Origin: Centipeda infelix ATCC 43532
GTDB taxonomy: Bacteria > Bacillota > Negativicutes > Selenomonadales > Selenomonadaceae
Length of the DNA stretch: 64,000 nt
Direction: 5' to 3'
Assembly (NCBI RefSeq): GCF_000234095.1
Contig: NZ_JH376798.1
Location: 215,424-279,423 of the forward strand
The position numbers and the translations under genes were made by a program. Each line of letters begins with the position of its first letter. The stretch's first letter is position 1. This document shows positions 43,648 to 52,439 of this stretch, piece after piece. The notes under the pieces were generated by a model. It ran no database searches. It was not told the DNA's origin and saw only the letters and a program-made list of their open reading frames with translations.

Positions 43648-43690
43648 GCTCCTGCATGTGTACTTGCGTCGCATGCGGGAGCTTTGATTT
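43648..43690 (+). terminator. Intrinsic terminator
   Basis: GCTCCTGCATG pairs with CATGCGGGAGC, then TTTGATTT. A second hairpin GTGCGGA / TCCGCAC (43619-43640) precedes it. They separate the two SHMT-like genes. Confidence 0.7.
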
Positions 43691-43814
43691 CCCATAAAAA
43701 TATTCAGAAACGTCAACAAATGAGTGACCTGTGCGGTACAATATGGTATACTAAGGAAACAACATTAACGAAATGGGGAAACGGCCCCCATTTTACGGAA
43801 GAGGAGAATGATCC

Positions 43815-45050
43815 ATGAAACGTGAAGAAGTCGTCAGCCACCTGAAGACATTTGACCCCGAGATCTACAATCTGCTTGAGGAGGAGCGAGAACGCCAGCG
43901 TTACACCCTCTCCCTCATGCCGAACATGAACGCCATGTCGCCGTTCGCGAAATACCTTGAGGGCAGCATCCTGACGAACAGCATCTTTGACCGGAGGGAC
44001 GATACCCCAACCGGCGGGCTGCACCTCGCCGGCATTGTTCGTCAGCGCGCCATGGATCTCTTTCGCTGCGACCACGCCATCGTCCGCCTTGGCAACATCG
44101 TCGCTGCCTCGCGCGTCGTCTTTCAGGCACTCCTGGAGCCGGGCGACACTGTCCTTTCCTTTAACCTCAGGAAAAAGGACCACGTCGCAGGTCTCTCGTA
44201 CAAATTCGAGAACTACGGCATCGAGCCGGGTACACAGGAGATCGACTGGGGTGCAGTACGGGCGCAGGCGGAGCGCGTAAAGCCACGGCTCATCATCTTC
44301 TCCCCCGTCAGCTACCCGCGCACCATCGACTACCAGATTCTCTTCGAGATCGCGCAGAGCGTCGATGCGTACTTCTGGGTCGACATCAGCCAGAGTGCCG
44401 GGCTCGTCGCATCCAAGCTCGTCCCCTCGCCCGTGCCGCTTGCCGATGTCGTCACCTTCTCCACGCGCGACTCGCTGCGCGGCCCTGACGGTGCCATCCT
44501 CCTCACGAAGAGCGAGCTCGCTGCACGTATGGATTCCGCTGTCATCAACACGGGGCACGAGGCTCTGCACATGAATCACCTCGCCGCGCTCGGCGTTGTC
44601 CTGCGCGAGGCGGGCAGCGACAGTTACCGCACCTATGCTGAGCAGGTCGTGCGAAACGCACAGGTGCTTGCACGCACGCTCGCCGACCACGGGGCATCCG
44701 TCCTCTGCGGCGGCACGGACACCCATCTTGTTCTCGCCTCTACCGCCGCCGGCATCGACATGCGCGAGGCGGTCAAGGCAATCGGACGCATGGGCATCCG
44801 CGTCAAGCCCGACAGCGTACCCACGATGAACTCGGGGCTGTACCTCCACGCCCTGCGTCTGTCTACCTCAAGTCCGACAACGCGCGGCATGGCAGAACAG
44901 GACATTGCCTACATCGGCTCACTGCTCGCCAAGCCGCTCACCACCATCCTCGCCCCCGAGGAGATCGAGAAGATCCGTCAGGAGATCGTCGCCCTCGTCA
45001 AGGACGCCCCCATCTTCGACGACGAGTGGGTAGGCGATTCCGAGGAGTGA
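43815..45050 (+). CDS. SHMT-like protein lacking the PLP lysine (paralogue 2)
   Basis: A 411-residue paralogue of the preceding gene with the same landmarks (LLEPGDTVLSFNLRK, SPVSYPRTIDY, VDISQSAGLVASKLVPSPV, LRLSTSSPTTRGM). The catalytic segment reads STRDSLRGPDG: Asp 219 replaces the PLP lysine and Gln 193 the His. The Glu of the ASEN motif, kept in paralogue 1 (PTES), is lost here (PNMN). GAGGAG lies 8 bases before the ATG. Good framing and conserved non-catalytic parts argue against a pseudogene. Confidence 0.8.
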   Translation: MKREEVVSHLKTFDPEIYNLLEEERERQRYTLSLMPNMNAMSPFAKYLEGSILTNSIFDRRDDTPTGGLHLAGIVRQRAMDLFRCDHAIVRLGNIVAASRVVFQALLEPGDTVLSFNLRKKDHVAGLSYKFENYGIEPGTQEIDWGAVRAQAERVKPRLIIFSPVSYPRTIDYQILFEIAQSVDAYFWVDISQSAGLVASKLVPSPVPLADVVTFSTRDSLRGPDGAILLTKSELAARMDSAVINTGHEALHMNHLAALGVVLREAGSDSYRTYAEQVVRNAQVLARTLADHGASVLCGGTDTHLVLASTAAGIDMREAVKAIGRMGIRVKPDSVPTMNSGLYLHALRLSTSSPTTRGMAEQDIAYIGSLLAKPLTTILAPEEIEKIRQEIVALVKDAPIFDDEWVGDSEE

Positions 45051-45086
45051 GCACTCGGATTTTGACATTTGCATACGACATAGAAC

Positions 45087-45116
45087 TGCGCCCCTCCAAT
45101 GATCGGAGGGGCGCAG
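45087..45116. terminator. Bidirectional terminator
   Basis: A 12-bp stem CTGCGCCCCTCC / GGAGGGGCGCAG between the convergent SHMT-like and Ppx/GppA genes. The T runs are weak. Confidence 0.65.
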
Positions 45117-45166
45117 CTGCGTTGCAGAGATGTTTGTTTGCGGGCGTATTTAAGGATCTCTATCGT

Positions 45167-46081
45167 TCATTTTTCATCCACCCCAATAATCTCCTTCCAT
45201 ATATATCCCTCACGCACGCCCGAGTCGCTGTAGAGGATGTCCTCTGCGGCAAAGGTGTCGGCGAGAGTATGGGCGGCAATCATGCCGGGGACGATGGTGG
45301 GGAGGCGGTCGGGGGCGGAGCGCAGGAGGACGGCGGTATCGCGCTCGCTGAGTTTCTGCCCGCTGCCGAAGCGCTCGATCATCGCAGGGAAATGCGCGAC
45401 GCGCAGGATACGCGGTGTTTCGTCGGGATAAAGCAGCCCGTGCATACGGCTCGCACTGCTGAGGACACCGCCCATGCCGACCATGTGATCGGCGCGCAGG
45501 GCACGCACGTCGGGGACATCCGCGAGGATGTCCTCCACTGCCGCACGGATCGCCGCGCACTCCGCAGAGGTCGGGAGAAGACCTGCGACGTGCGCCTTAC
45601 TCATGGCGAGTGAGCCGAGGGGCAGACTCCACCGTCCCTGCATTTCATGCGCGACATAGTGAATGATCTCGGTGCTGCCGCCGCCGATGTCCACCATGAT
45701 ACCGTCTGCGTGTGCAATGCTTGCGGTCGCCCCGATAAAGTCGTACGCCGCCTCCTCCGCGCCGCTGATAATGCGGATGTGAACGCCCGAGCGTCGCGTG
45801 ATCTCCTCCACGGCGGCGCGGCTGTTCGTCGCGGAGCGCAGTGCCGCCGTCGCAAAGGCATGAACGTGTGCGATGCGGAAGGTATCGATAAAATCCATAA
45901 ACCCGCGCAGGATTTTGACGGTCTTTTCGATGCCCTCGCGCATGAGCCGCCCGTGATTGAGATAGCCCGCAAGCCCAACGGTATGTTTGCGCTTTAAGAG
46001 CAACTCAAACGAGCGGTCTTCGATCCGATAGACCGCCATGCGGATGGTGTTCGAGCCGATATCGATGATGGCGTGGAGCAT
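45167..46081 (-). CDS. Ppx/GppA-family exopolyphosphatase / pppGpp phosphatase
   Basis: A 304-residue single-domain member of the ASKHA fold: IIDIGSNTIRMAVY (residues 5-18), FATAALRSATNSR, IISGAEEAAYDFIGA, MVDIGGGSTEII and VGMGGVLSSASRM. Substrates in the family are polyphosphate or pppGpp. It lacks the C-terminal HD part of long Ppx proteins. The start is 3 bases past the stop of the threonine-synthase-like gene, so they are coupled. Confidence 0.9.
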   Translation of the reverse strand: MLHAIIDIGSNTIRMAVYRIEDRSFELLLKRKHTVGLAGYLNHGRLMREGIEKTVKILRGFMDFIDTFRIAHVHAFATAALRSATNSRAAVEEITRRSGVHIRIISGAEEAAYDFIGATASIAHADGIMVDIGGGSTEIIHYVAHEMQGRWSLPLGSLAMSKAHVAGLLPTSAECAAIRAAVEDILADVPDVRALRADHMVGMGGVLSSASRMHGLLYPDETPRILRVAHFPAMIERFGSGQKLSERDTAVLLRSAPDRLPTIVPGMIAAHTLADTFAAEDILYSDSGVREGYIWKEIIGVDEK

Positions 46082-46084
46082 AGG

Positions 46085-47086
46085 CTACCGCTTTAGCCCG
46101 CTGCCGGGCACAGGGATGATGACGCGGTAGTTGTCGGGCATACCGTCCGCAAAGAATGCCCTCGCCCCTGCAAGCCCCGCCGCTGCCGTGAGTTCGGCAT
46201 AGATGCCGCGCCGATTGAGCATCTTTGCCGCCTTCAGGATGTCGCTGTCCTCGACGGCAACCGCATCGCCCCCGCTGCGGCGCAGGGCTTTGAGGATGTC
46301 CGCCATGCGCGGCGGTGCGCTCACGCGGATGGTCTCCGCAATGGTGTTTTTGTGCGGGATCTCGGGCAGGTCATGGAACGCCTCGACCACGGGCGCACAT
46401 TTCGTGCTCTGCACTCCGACGAAATGGGGCAGCCGTCCAATCTCGGCAAAGCCCTGATAGAGCCCGAGGAGGAGTGAGCCGTTGCCGATGGGGACGAAGA
46501 TGTAGTCGGGCACGCTGTCATCCAGCTGATGATAGATCTCGTGTGCCATACTCTTAATTCCGTCAGCAAAGAGCGGGTTGTAGACGTGCGAGGCATAGTA
46601 GTCGCTGCCGAGCTCCGCGTGGAGCGTACTGCTCGCGTTCATGCGCCCGTTCGCCACGCGCACGACCTCTGCACCGTATGCCGTAATCTGCTTCGCACGC
46701 TCGGCAGAGATGTCGTCGGGGACATAGACGCGGCACGTCATGCCCGCCGCCGCCGCATACGCCGCAACCGCCGCCCCCGCGTTTCCTGCCGAGTCGACAG
46801 CGACATGGTCGATGCCGAGATACGCGAGTTCGCCGATGAGGCGTTTCGCACCGCGATCCTTGAACGAGCCCGTCGGCTGGCGATCCTCCATCTTAAAGTA
46901 GAAGCAGCAGCCGTCGATGACAAGCGGCAGAAGGGGCGTCTCGGGCTCGCCGAGCGTCACCGCCTCGTGGCGGTCATCCGCGTCCATTGCGCTCTGATAC
47001 AGACGAAAAAGCCCCCCGCATTCGCACACATAGGCGTGCGTTGCGATGGGGTATTCCTTTTTGCAGTGCTCACAGTAGAAGTGCAT
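46085..47086 (-). CDS. Threonine-synthase-like PLP enzyme
   Basis: A 333-residue fold-type II PLP enzyme. It has an N-terminal zinc-ribbon-like start (CEHCKKEYP, then CECGG), the PLP lysine in QPTGSFKDRGAKRL (about 75-88), DSAGNAGAAVAAYAA and the Gly-rich IPIGNGSLLLG. Threonine synthase converts O-phosphohomoserine to threonine; related enzymes make cysteate or diaminopropionate. No thrA/thrB neighbours are present, so the exact reaction is open. AAAGGAGG precedes the ATG. Confidence 0.82.
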   Translation of the reverse strand: MHFYCEHCKKEYPIATHAYVCECGGLFRLYQSAMDADDRHEAVTLGEPETPLLPLVIDGCCFYFKMEDRQPTGSFKDRGAKRLIGELAYLGIDHVAVDSAGNAGAAVAAYAAAAGMTCRVYVPDDISAERAKQITAYGAEVVRVANGRMNASSTLHAELGSDYYASHVYNPLFADGIKSMAHEIYHQLDDSVPDYIFVPIGNGSLLLGLYQGFAEIGRLPHFVGVQSTKCAPVVEAFHDLPEIPHKNTIAETIRVSAPPRMADILKALRRSGGDAVAVEDSDILKAAKMLNRRGIYAELTAAAGLAGARAFFADGMPDNYRVIIPVPGSGLKR

Positions 47087-47126
47087 GACGGCTCCTCCTT
47101 TGGAACATATGAAGTTTCAATATATC

Positions 47127-47170
47127 GGGAGCTGTTGCACGAAGCTAGAAAACTTTGTGCAGCAGCCCCT
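47127..47170. repeat. Terminator-like hairpin, GCTGTTGCACGAAG family
   Basis: GGAGCTGTTGCACGAAG pairs with CTTTGTGCAGCAGCCCC. It lies just after the stop of the EptA-like gene (minus strand). Same family as 14101, 18195 and 52366. Confidence 0.8.
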
Positions 47171-47175
47171 TTGAT

Positions 47176-49029
47176 TTACGGCGTTTTCGTCATTCCTTCT
47201 GTTCCAGCCCCCTCATCGGTATGATCCTCGGTCAGCGCGTGGTTACCGAACATCGTGGTCAGTGTCTCACGCGTGAAGCCGTAAGCAGGGCTTGAGAAAT
47301 CCTGTCGCGGATCGTAGCGGTTTGACGGTGCACCGAGCAGCCCGCAGACCGTATCGTACATCATATCGTTTGTGAAGTACGCCTCCCTGCGCCCCGCAAG
47401 CGTCGCCGTGCGATTCGGGAGTGCGGCGCGGTACTCCGGCGAGAGGTAGATAAAGAACGGAATGCGCACCATATCGAAGCTGAACACGTCGGGGTTGTGC
47501 GAGATCTTGAGATTTTCCCCGTGATCGGAGAAATAGACCATCGCGCGGAGGTTCAGATTTTTCTCGGCATAGCTGAAGATCTGCGAGAGGATGTAGTCCG
47601 TGTAGAGAATGCTGTTCGCGTACGACGGTGCGCTTGTCATCGCCGATTCGCCGTCTTCGGCAGTAAACTTCGCCCATTCATCGGGATAGCGGTTGTTGTA
47701 GTAGATGTGACTGCCCATCAGATGCAGGACAATGAAGTTGTTCACGTTCGGGTCAATACGTGTGAGGTACGGAAGCAGGCTCTCGTCAAACTTTGTCGTG
47801 AAGGTATACGAGTCGTCCGTCCACTCTGCCACGTCCGCCGTCTTTGCGACCATCGTGATCGCACTGTCAAACTGCCCATAGCGCCCCTGATTGCTGAACC
47901 AGTAGGTATGATAGCCGATCTTTTTCGCCACGTCGAGAAGGGATGCCGATTCGAAGAACTCCTTGTCGTTGTACTGGCTCTTTTCCGTCAGTGCGCGTTC
48001 GAGGACGGGCACGGTCTGCGTCCAGCAGGAATAGGTGTGCGGATAGACGTAGAAGCCCTCGCGCTCCGCCGCCATCTGCTCCATCCACGGCGTGTTCTCG
48101 TATGGGAAGGACGGGGTGTAGTAGTGCATATAGTTGCGCGAAGCCGACTCACCGATGACGAAGATCACCGTACCCGGCGCACGCGCCGCAAGGGTATTCT
48201 CCGTGTCGATGATGAGCGATGCATATCTTTCGTCCTGATGGAGTCCATACGACTGCGTCTCTTCAACATAACTTGTCACATCATTATAGAGACCTGCGAT
48301 CGAGCACTCCGGAATGAGTGCGACATGCACACCTGCTGCGACGATCATGACGAGGACAAGACTGCCCATGCGCGAGCCCTCCGCACTCGGATAGATGTGC
48401 TGTGCGAACGCGAGATAGCTGCGGTAGGAGAGATAGATTAACAATAGCAAGAGAAGTACAACGAGTGCGGCGGGCAGAACCCCCACCGTCGACTCGATGT
48501 AGTCACCCGCCTCGTGCCAATTCGTCAGGTAGAGTGCCATGAGTGAAGCGGGACTGAGTGCGTGCCAGACCGTCATATAGTAGGCGATCTGCGTGAGCGG
48601 GATGAGTGACATGAGAAAGCCGAGCACGGCGAGCAGCGCCGCCGTTACCCGTTTGTACCCGAGATGAAAGAGCACGCCGCCGAGCGCGGCAAGCACGAGT
48701 ATGTTCGCCGTCCCGATGAGGAAGTCATAGAAGATCAGCGAGCGATACCAGTCCTGCCCATACGTCCATGCATAGAGAAGCGGGAAGGTCAGGCACCAGA
48801 GCAGCCCCGGCACCATCGCCCCCACCATTCCGCGCGAAAAGAGGGGTACGCCGGTCCCGTACTGCATGAGCATGAGGAGACCGAGAACGGGAAGGAGCGC
48901 AGGGAGAAAATACTCCGCGCCCATGTCCTGCCCCATATTGATATAACAGGCGACGAGGATCAGAAAATATGCCCCCGCCGCCGCTGCGCAGCGAATCCAC
49001 TCATTCGCCCGCTCCGTCGAAAGATTCAT
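47176..49029 (-). CDS. EptA-like phosphoethanolamine transferase (sulfatase fold)
   Basis: A 617-residue inner-membrane enzyme with five N-terminal helices (to about residue 210) and a periplasmic alkaline-phosphatase-fold domain: VIFVIGESASRNYMHYY (metal Glu), the nucleophile Thr region YSCWTQTVPVLERALT, LHLMGSHIYYNNRYP and YFSDHGENL. These enzymes put phosphoethanolamine on lipid A or other envelope glycans, which changes surface charge and polymyxin sensitivity. Acceptor not determined. No good ribosome site; it follows the 3D-protein gene by 11 bases. Confidence 0.87.
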   Translation of the reverse strand: MNLSTERANEWIRCAAAAGAYFLILVACYINMGQDMGAEYFLPALLPVLGLLMLMQYGTGVPLFSRGMVGAMVPGLLWCLTFPLLYAWTYGQDWYRSLIFYDFLIGTANILVLAALGGVLFHLGYKRVTAALLAVLGFLMSLIPLTQIAYYMTVWHALSPASLMALYLTNWHEAGDYIESTVGVLPAALVVLLLLLLIYLSYRSYLAFAQHIYPSAEGSRMGSLVLVMIVAAGVHVALIPECSIAGLYNDVTSYVEETQSYGLHQDERYASLIIDTENTLAARAPGTVIFVIGESASRNYMHYYTPSFPYENTPWMEQMAAEREGFYVYPHTYSCWTQTVPVLERALTEKSQYNDKEFFESASLLDVAKKIGYHTYWFSNQGRYGQFDSAITMVAKTADVAEWTDDSYTFTTKFDESLLPYLTRIDPNVNNFIVLHLMGSHIYYNNRYPDEWAKFTAEDGESAMTSAPSYANSILYTDYILSQIFSYAEKNLNLRAMVYFSDHGENLKISHNPDVFSFDMVRIPFFIYLSPEYRAALPNRTATLAGRREAYFTNDMMYDTVCGLLGAPSNRYDPRQDFSSPAYGFTRETLTTMFGNHALTEDHTDEGAGTEGMTKTP

Positions 49030-49040
49030 CGTTTACTGCA

Positions 49041-49742
49041 CTACTCCATGATAAAGATTTCAAGCTCCTGTCGCCCAAACATCAGAGCCTCTGCATGCGT
49101 ATCAAACGCAACGTCAATACGTTGTCCATGAATAGCTCCGCCGATGTCCTCTGCGACCGCCTCTCCATAGCCCGGGATAAAGACATGCGTGCCGAGTGGG
49201 ATGACCGATGGGTCGACCGCGATCACACCACGCCGCACAAGGGTCCCCGTCGCCGTGTGGCTTCCGTTGCCGGGATCATGTGCGCTGTATGCCGTCGCGG
49301 ACACATAGAGCGCACGGCCGCCGCCGCGGCTCACCTCATATGCACGCTCCTCGTGAATCCCGAGCGCCACGGGATCATACTCCGCACCACCTGAGAGTAC
49401 ACCGTAGGTCGCTGCGCCGCAGATTCCATCCACCGTGAGGCCGTGCGCCGCCTGACAGCGCTCGATTGCTGCCCGCGTCTTGGGACCTGCCACACCGTCC
49501 GCAGCCCCCTCAAGATAGCCCCCTTGGATCAGCAGTTCCTGTACGTGCTGCACCACCGCGCCGCGCATTCCTTCCTTTACGAGAATGTGCGCTGCCTCGG
49601 CGGGCGCATGGATGGCAAGCGGTGCGCTCACAGCGATCACCGTTCCCACAGAGAGTGCACTGCGAACGTGCCGCAGCTGCCTGTGCCGCCGCACCTTCCG
49701 CATGAGATTTCGGGCTGTACACAGGAGTTTTCGTATCTTCAT
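49041..49742 (-). CDS. Exported 3D-domain protein with peptidoglycan-binding domain
   Basis: A 233-residue protein: N-terminal hydrophobic export segment (about 28-50), a PG_binding_1 domain (GAVVQHVQELLIQGGYLEGA to KTRAAIERCQAAHGL, about 60-110), and a C-terminal 3D domain with VSATAYSAHDPGNG, VIAVDPSVIPLGTHVFIPGYG and DIGGAIHGQRIDV. The three Asp of 3D domains are present, as in MltA/Sps-type lytic transglycosylases. Likely acts on cell-wall peptidoglycan. Confidence 0.88.
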   Translation of the reverse strand: MKIRKLLCTARNLMRKVRRHRQLRHVRSALSVGTVIAVSAPLAIHAPAEAAHILVKEGMRGAVVQHVQELLIQGGYLEGAADGVAGPKTRAAIERCQAAHGLTVDGICGAATYGVLSGGAEYDPVALGIHEERAYEVSRGGGRALYVSATAYSAHDPGNGSHTATGTLVRRGVIAVDPSVIPLGTHVFIPGYGEAVAEDIGGAIHGQRIDVAFDTHAEALMFGRQELEIFIME

Positions 49743-49827
49743 TCCATCGCGCTCCCTTCATTTCTTCTCTCTAAATAACACCTCTTATATATAGATAAGA
49801 ATATTTTACTATAAAGAGGGGGTCACG

Positions 49828-50658
49828 TCAAACACGCGCACACACGATCTCGGGTGCACGGTCGATCAGCCCATCCTCCGCCGCGTATTGGTAGAACAGA
49901 CGCAGCCCCGCGCGTGTCTCCTCATCGAGCTGCCAAACCACCGCACTGCCGAGGTACTCCGTCAGCTGTGCCCGCGTGAACCGCCCGTCCGCGAGCACCT
50001 CCGTGATCGCCGCCGCCTTCACGCTGTCCCAGTCGCGGAACGCCCGTGCAATTCGCGCGTGCACCATCCGCAGGGCATCGGGGTGCGCCTCGGCAAAGGC
50101 ACGCGCCGCCGCCCAGATCCCGAACACCATGCGTGCGCCCGTCAGCCGCTTCCACTCCTGCGCGAGATCGTAGATGTAGATCCCTGCGGGTGGATTGTGA
50201 TAGATTTCGAGTGCATCATCCCCGATAAACAGTGCACCCGCCGCACCCTCGGGCACGGGATCGCTTGGCACAAGTGCACGCGTCTCGTACTGCGGGGCGG
50301 CATCGTACGCACGACGCAGAATGATCTTGAGAAGCGCGTGCGAGGACGCGGACTTGTCCGAGAGCAGGACGCGTGCGTTTCCGATCTGCTCCGCAGGAAT
50401 GCGGCTCACGAGGAGCACGCTGCGCACATCGCCGTCCGAGGCAATGCACACATCGGGCAGAATGAGGAGATCGTCCGCGTGACGCGCGTATGTGATCGAG
50501 GACACCCCCGAGACATCCAGATTCCGCGCCTCCAGCCGCCCGTTCAGCTGCGCGGGCGAGGCACGCAGGACCTCCAACCCCTCCGCAGCCCCGTGCGCAA
50601 GCGCATACGTCAGCGGCAGCACATTCAAAAATGCAATATGACCCAGACGCGGTACCAT
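49828..50658 (-). CDS. mqnA: Chorismate dehydratase MqnA
   Basis: A 276-residue periplasmic-binding-like enzyme that converts chorismate to 3-enolpyruvylbenzoate, the first step of the futalosine route to menaquinone. Marks: RLGHIAFLNVLPLTYAL, DVSGVSSITYARHADDLLILPDVCIAS, SRIPAEQI, GALFIGDDALEIYH and YDLAQEWKRLTGARMVFGIWA. GAGGGG lies 6 bases before the ATG at 50658; an ATG two codons earlier abuts the site. No other mqn genes are in the window. Confidence 0.9.
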   Translation of the reverse strand: MVPRLGHIAFLNVLPLTYALAHGAAEGLEVLRASPAQLNGRLEARNLDVSGVSSITYARHADDLLILPDVCIASDGDVRSVLLVSRIPAEQIGNARVLLSDKSASSHALLKIILRRAYDAAPQYETRALVPSDPVPEGAAGALFIGDDALEIYHNPPAGIYIYDLAQEWKRLTGARMVFGIWAAARAFAEAHPDALRMVHARIARAFRDWDSVKAAAITEVLADGRFTRAQLTEYLGSAVVWQLDEETRAGLRLFYQYAAEDGLIDRAPEIVCARV

Positions 50659-50746
50659 AGCCATCCCCTCACTTTCTCTCTTTCCCTATTATAATCCTTC
50701 TGCGCAGAAAAATACAGTATTTTCACAATATCACTTGTGAGCGGCA

Positions 50747-50773
50747 GCAAAAAAAGGCAGCGATGGCTGCCTT
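50747..50773 (-). terminator. Intrinsic terminator
   Basis: AAGGCAGC pairs with GCTGCCTT (loop CATC on the minus strand), followed by TTTTTTT. It closes the small membrane-protein gene and supports its reality. Confidence 0.82.
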
Positions 50774-50816
50774 GTATAGTATCTGAAGACGCGATAAAGG
50801 GACATGCGGCATCGTC

Positions 50817-51029
50817 TCATGGGAGATAACGTCCGCGCTTTTGCGGCGGCGCAGGCGATGCAGGCAGCGCAGCAAAATCGTTGCGGTGCACGAAACGATC
50901 GAGCGGTTCAAGAATTGTGATAAAGGCATCCAAAAGGAGATGAATGCCGGTCATCAGGATCATGCAGAGAATCCCACCAAATATGGCAGCAGCCAGAACC
51001 AGAAACAGAATTGCCGCTATGTGCTCCAT
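50817..51029 (-). CDS. Small membrane protein of unknown function
   Basis: A 70-residue protein: a long hydrophobic segment (residues 4-38, AAILFLVLAAAIFGG onward) followed by a short basic, Pro-rich tail. AGGAGG lies 7 bases before the ATG and a terminator follows. No homology recognised. Confidence 0.58.
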   Translation of the reverse strand: MEHIAAILFLVLAAAIFGGILCMILMTGIHLLLDAFITILEPLDRFVHRNDFAALPASPAPPQKRGRYLP

Positions 51030-51097
51030 CCCCCCCACCTCCTGCACATACAATACCACAAACCGTCGACAAAGAAAAGGCGACATATACACCTCAG

Positions 51098-51126
51098 TTG
51101 AAAATATCGCCGTGCGCCGTTATAAT
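51098..51126 (+). promoter_or_regulatory. Promoter of the AICAR transformylase gene
   Basis: TTGAAA (51098-51103), 17-base spacer, TATAAT (51121-51126). Confidence 0.82.
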
Positions 51127-51164
51127 GGAAACAAAGCAACACACTGCAAAAAGGAGCGCTTACA

Positions 51165-52337
51165 ATGAACGAAATCGAACTCAAATACGGCTGCAATCCG
51201 AACCAGATCCCCGCACGCGTCTATGCGGACGGAGGGTTACCCTTCACCGTGCTGAATGGCCGCCCCGGCTACATCAATCTGCTTGACGCGCTGAACAGCT
51301 GGCAGCTCGTACGCGAGCTGAAGGCGATGTCTGGGCTGCCCGCCGCCGCATCGTTCAAGCATGTCAGCCCCGCAGGGGCAGCACTCGGCCTCCCGCTCTC
51401 CGATACGCTCGCGCGGGCGACCCATGCGCCGAAAGGCGAGCTCTCGCCTGTGGCGTGTGCCTATGTGCGTGCACGCGGCGCGGACCGCATGAGTTCCTAC
51501 GGCGACTTTGCCGCCGTCTCCGATGTCTGCGATGAGAGCCTCGCGGAGTTCCTGCGCGGCGAGGTATCCGACGGCATCATCGCGCCGGGGTATACGGAGA
51601 AAGCACTTGAAATCCTAAAGAGCAAACGCAAGGGCAGCTACCTCGTCCTCCAGATGGACGAGAACTACGCGCCGCCCGCACTGGAACGCAAGGATGTGTA
51701 CGGCGTGACCTTCGAACAGCAGCGAAACGAAGTGGCGATCACAGAGGAGTGTCTGAGCGACCGCCCGACAGCGAACAAGGACATTCCCACTGCCGCACGG
51801 CGTGATCTCCTGCTCGCGCTCATCACGCTGAAATACACGCAGTCCAACTCGGTCTGCTACGCCGTCGACGGACAGGCGATCGGGGTCGGCGCGGGACAAC
51901 AGTCGCGCGTCCACTGCACGCGCCTCGCGGGCAACAAGGCAGACATCTGGCAGCTGCGCCAGAGCCCGCAGGTACTCGCCCTCCCGTTCAAGGACGATGT
52001 GCGCCGCCCCGACCGCGACAACGCGATCGATGCGTATACGGCAGGCGACGAGGACGACTACGCGCTCCTCACGGCAGACTGGCAGCGACTCTTTACGGAG
52101 AAGCCCGCACCGTTCACGCGTGCGGAAAAGCGTGACTTCCTCCGCACCATCAAGGGAGTCGCGCTCGGCTCGGACGCATTCTTCCCGTTCGGCGACAACG
52201 TGGAGCGTGCCCACCAGAGCGGTGTCTCCTACATCGCGCAGAGCGGCGGCTCGATCCGCGACGACAACGTCATCGAGACGTGCGACAAGTACGGTATCGC
52301 TATGGCGATGACCCACATCCGCCTCTTCCATCACTGA
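51165..52337 (+). CDS. Standalone AICAR formyltransferase (PurH C-terminal domain type)
   Basis: A 390-residue protein equal to the transformylase half of PurH: LKYGCNPNQIPARVY, the catalytic Lys-His in ASFKHVSPAGAALG (about 64-77), RMSSYGDFAAVSD, IIAPGYTEKALEIL, LKYTQSNSVCYAVDGQAIGVGAGQQSRVHCTRLAG and SDAFFPFGDNVERAHQSG. It formylates AICAR to FAICAR in purine synthesis. The IMP cyclohydrolase domain is absent, so another enzyme must close the ring. AAAGGAG precedes the ATG and a consensus promoter lies upstream. Confidence 0.92.
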   Translation: MNEIELKYGCNPNQIPARVYADGGLPFTVLNGRPGYINLLDALNSWQLVRELKAMSGLPAAASFKHVSPAGAALGLPLSDTLARATHAPKGELSPVACAYVRARGADRMSSYGDFAAVSDVCDESLAEFLRGEVSDGIIAPGYTEKALEILKSKRKGSYLVLQMDENYAPPALERKDVYGVTFEQQRNEVAITEECLSDRPTANKDIPTAARRDLLLALITLKYTQSNSVCYAVDGQAIGVGAGQQSRVHCTRLAGNKADIWQLRQSPQVLALPFKDDVRRPDRDNAIDAYTAGDEDDYALLTADWQRLFTEKPAPFTRAEKRDFLRTIKGVALGSDAFFPFGDNVERAHQSGVSYIAQSGGSIRDDNVIETCDKYGIAMAMTHIRLFHH

Positions 52338-52365
52338 GCACAGCATCCTCTCCGCAGATCTCACG

Positions 52366-52410
52366 GGCTGTTGCACGAAGTTTTCTATCTTCGTGCAGCT
52401 GCCCCTTTTC
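52366..52410 (+). repeat. Terminator-like hairpin, GCTGTTGCACGAAG family
   Basis: GGGCTGTTGCACGAAG pairs with CTTCGTGCAGCTGCCCC, then TTTTC. It ends the AICAR transformylase gene. Confidence 0.85.
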
Positions 52411-52439
52411 ATTGTCAGGGGTATCGCTACAAGCGCCCC

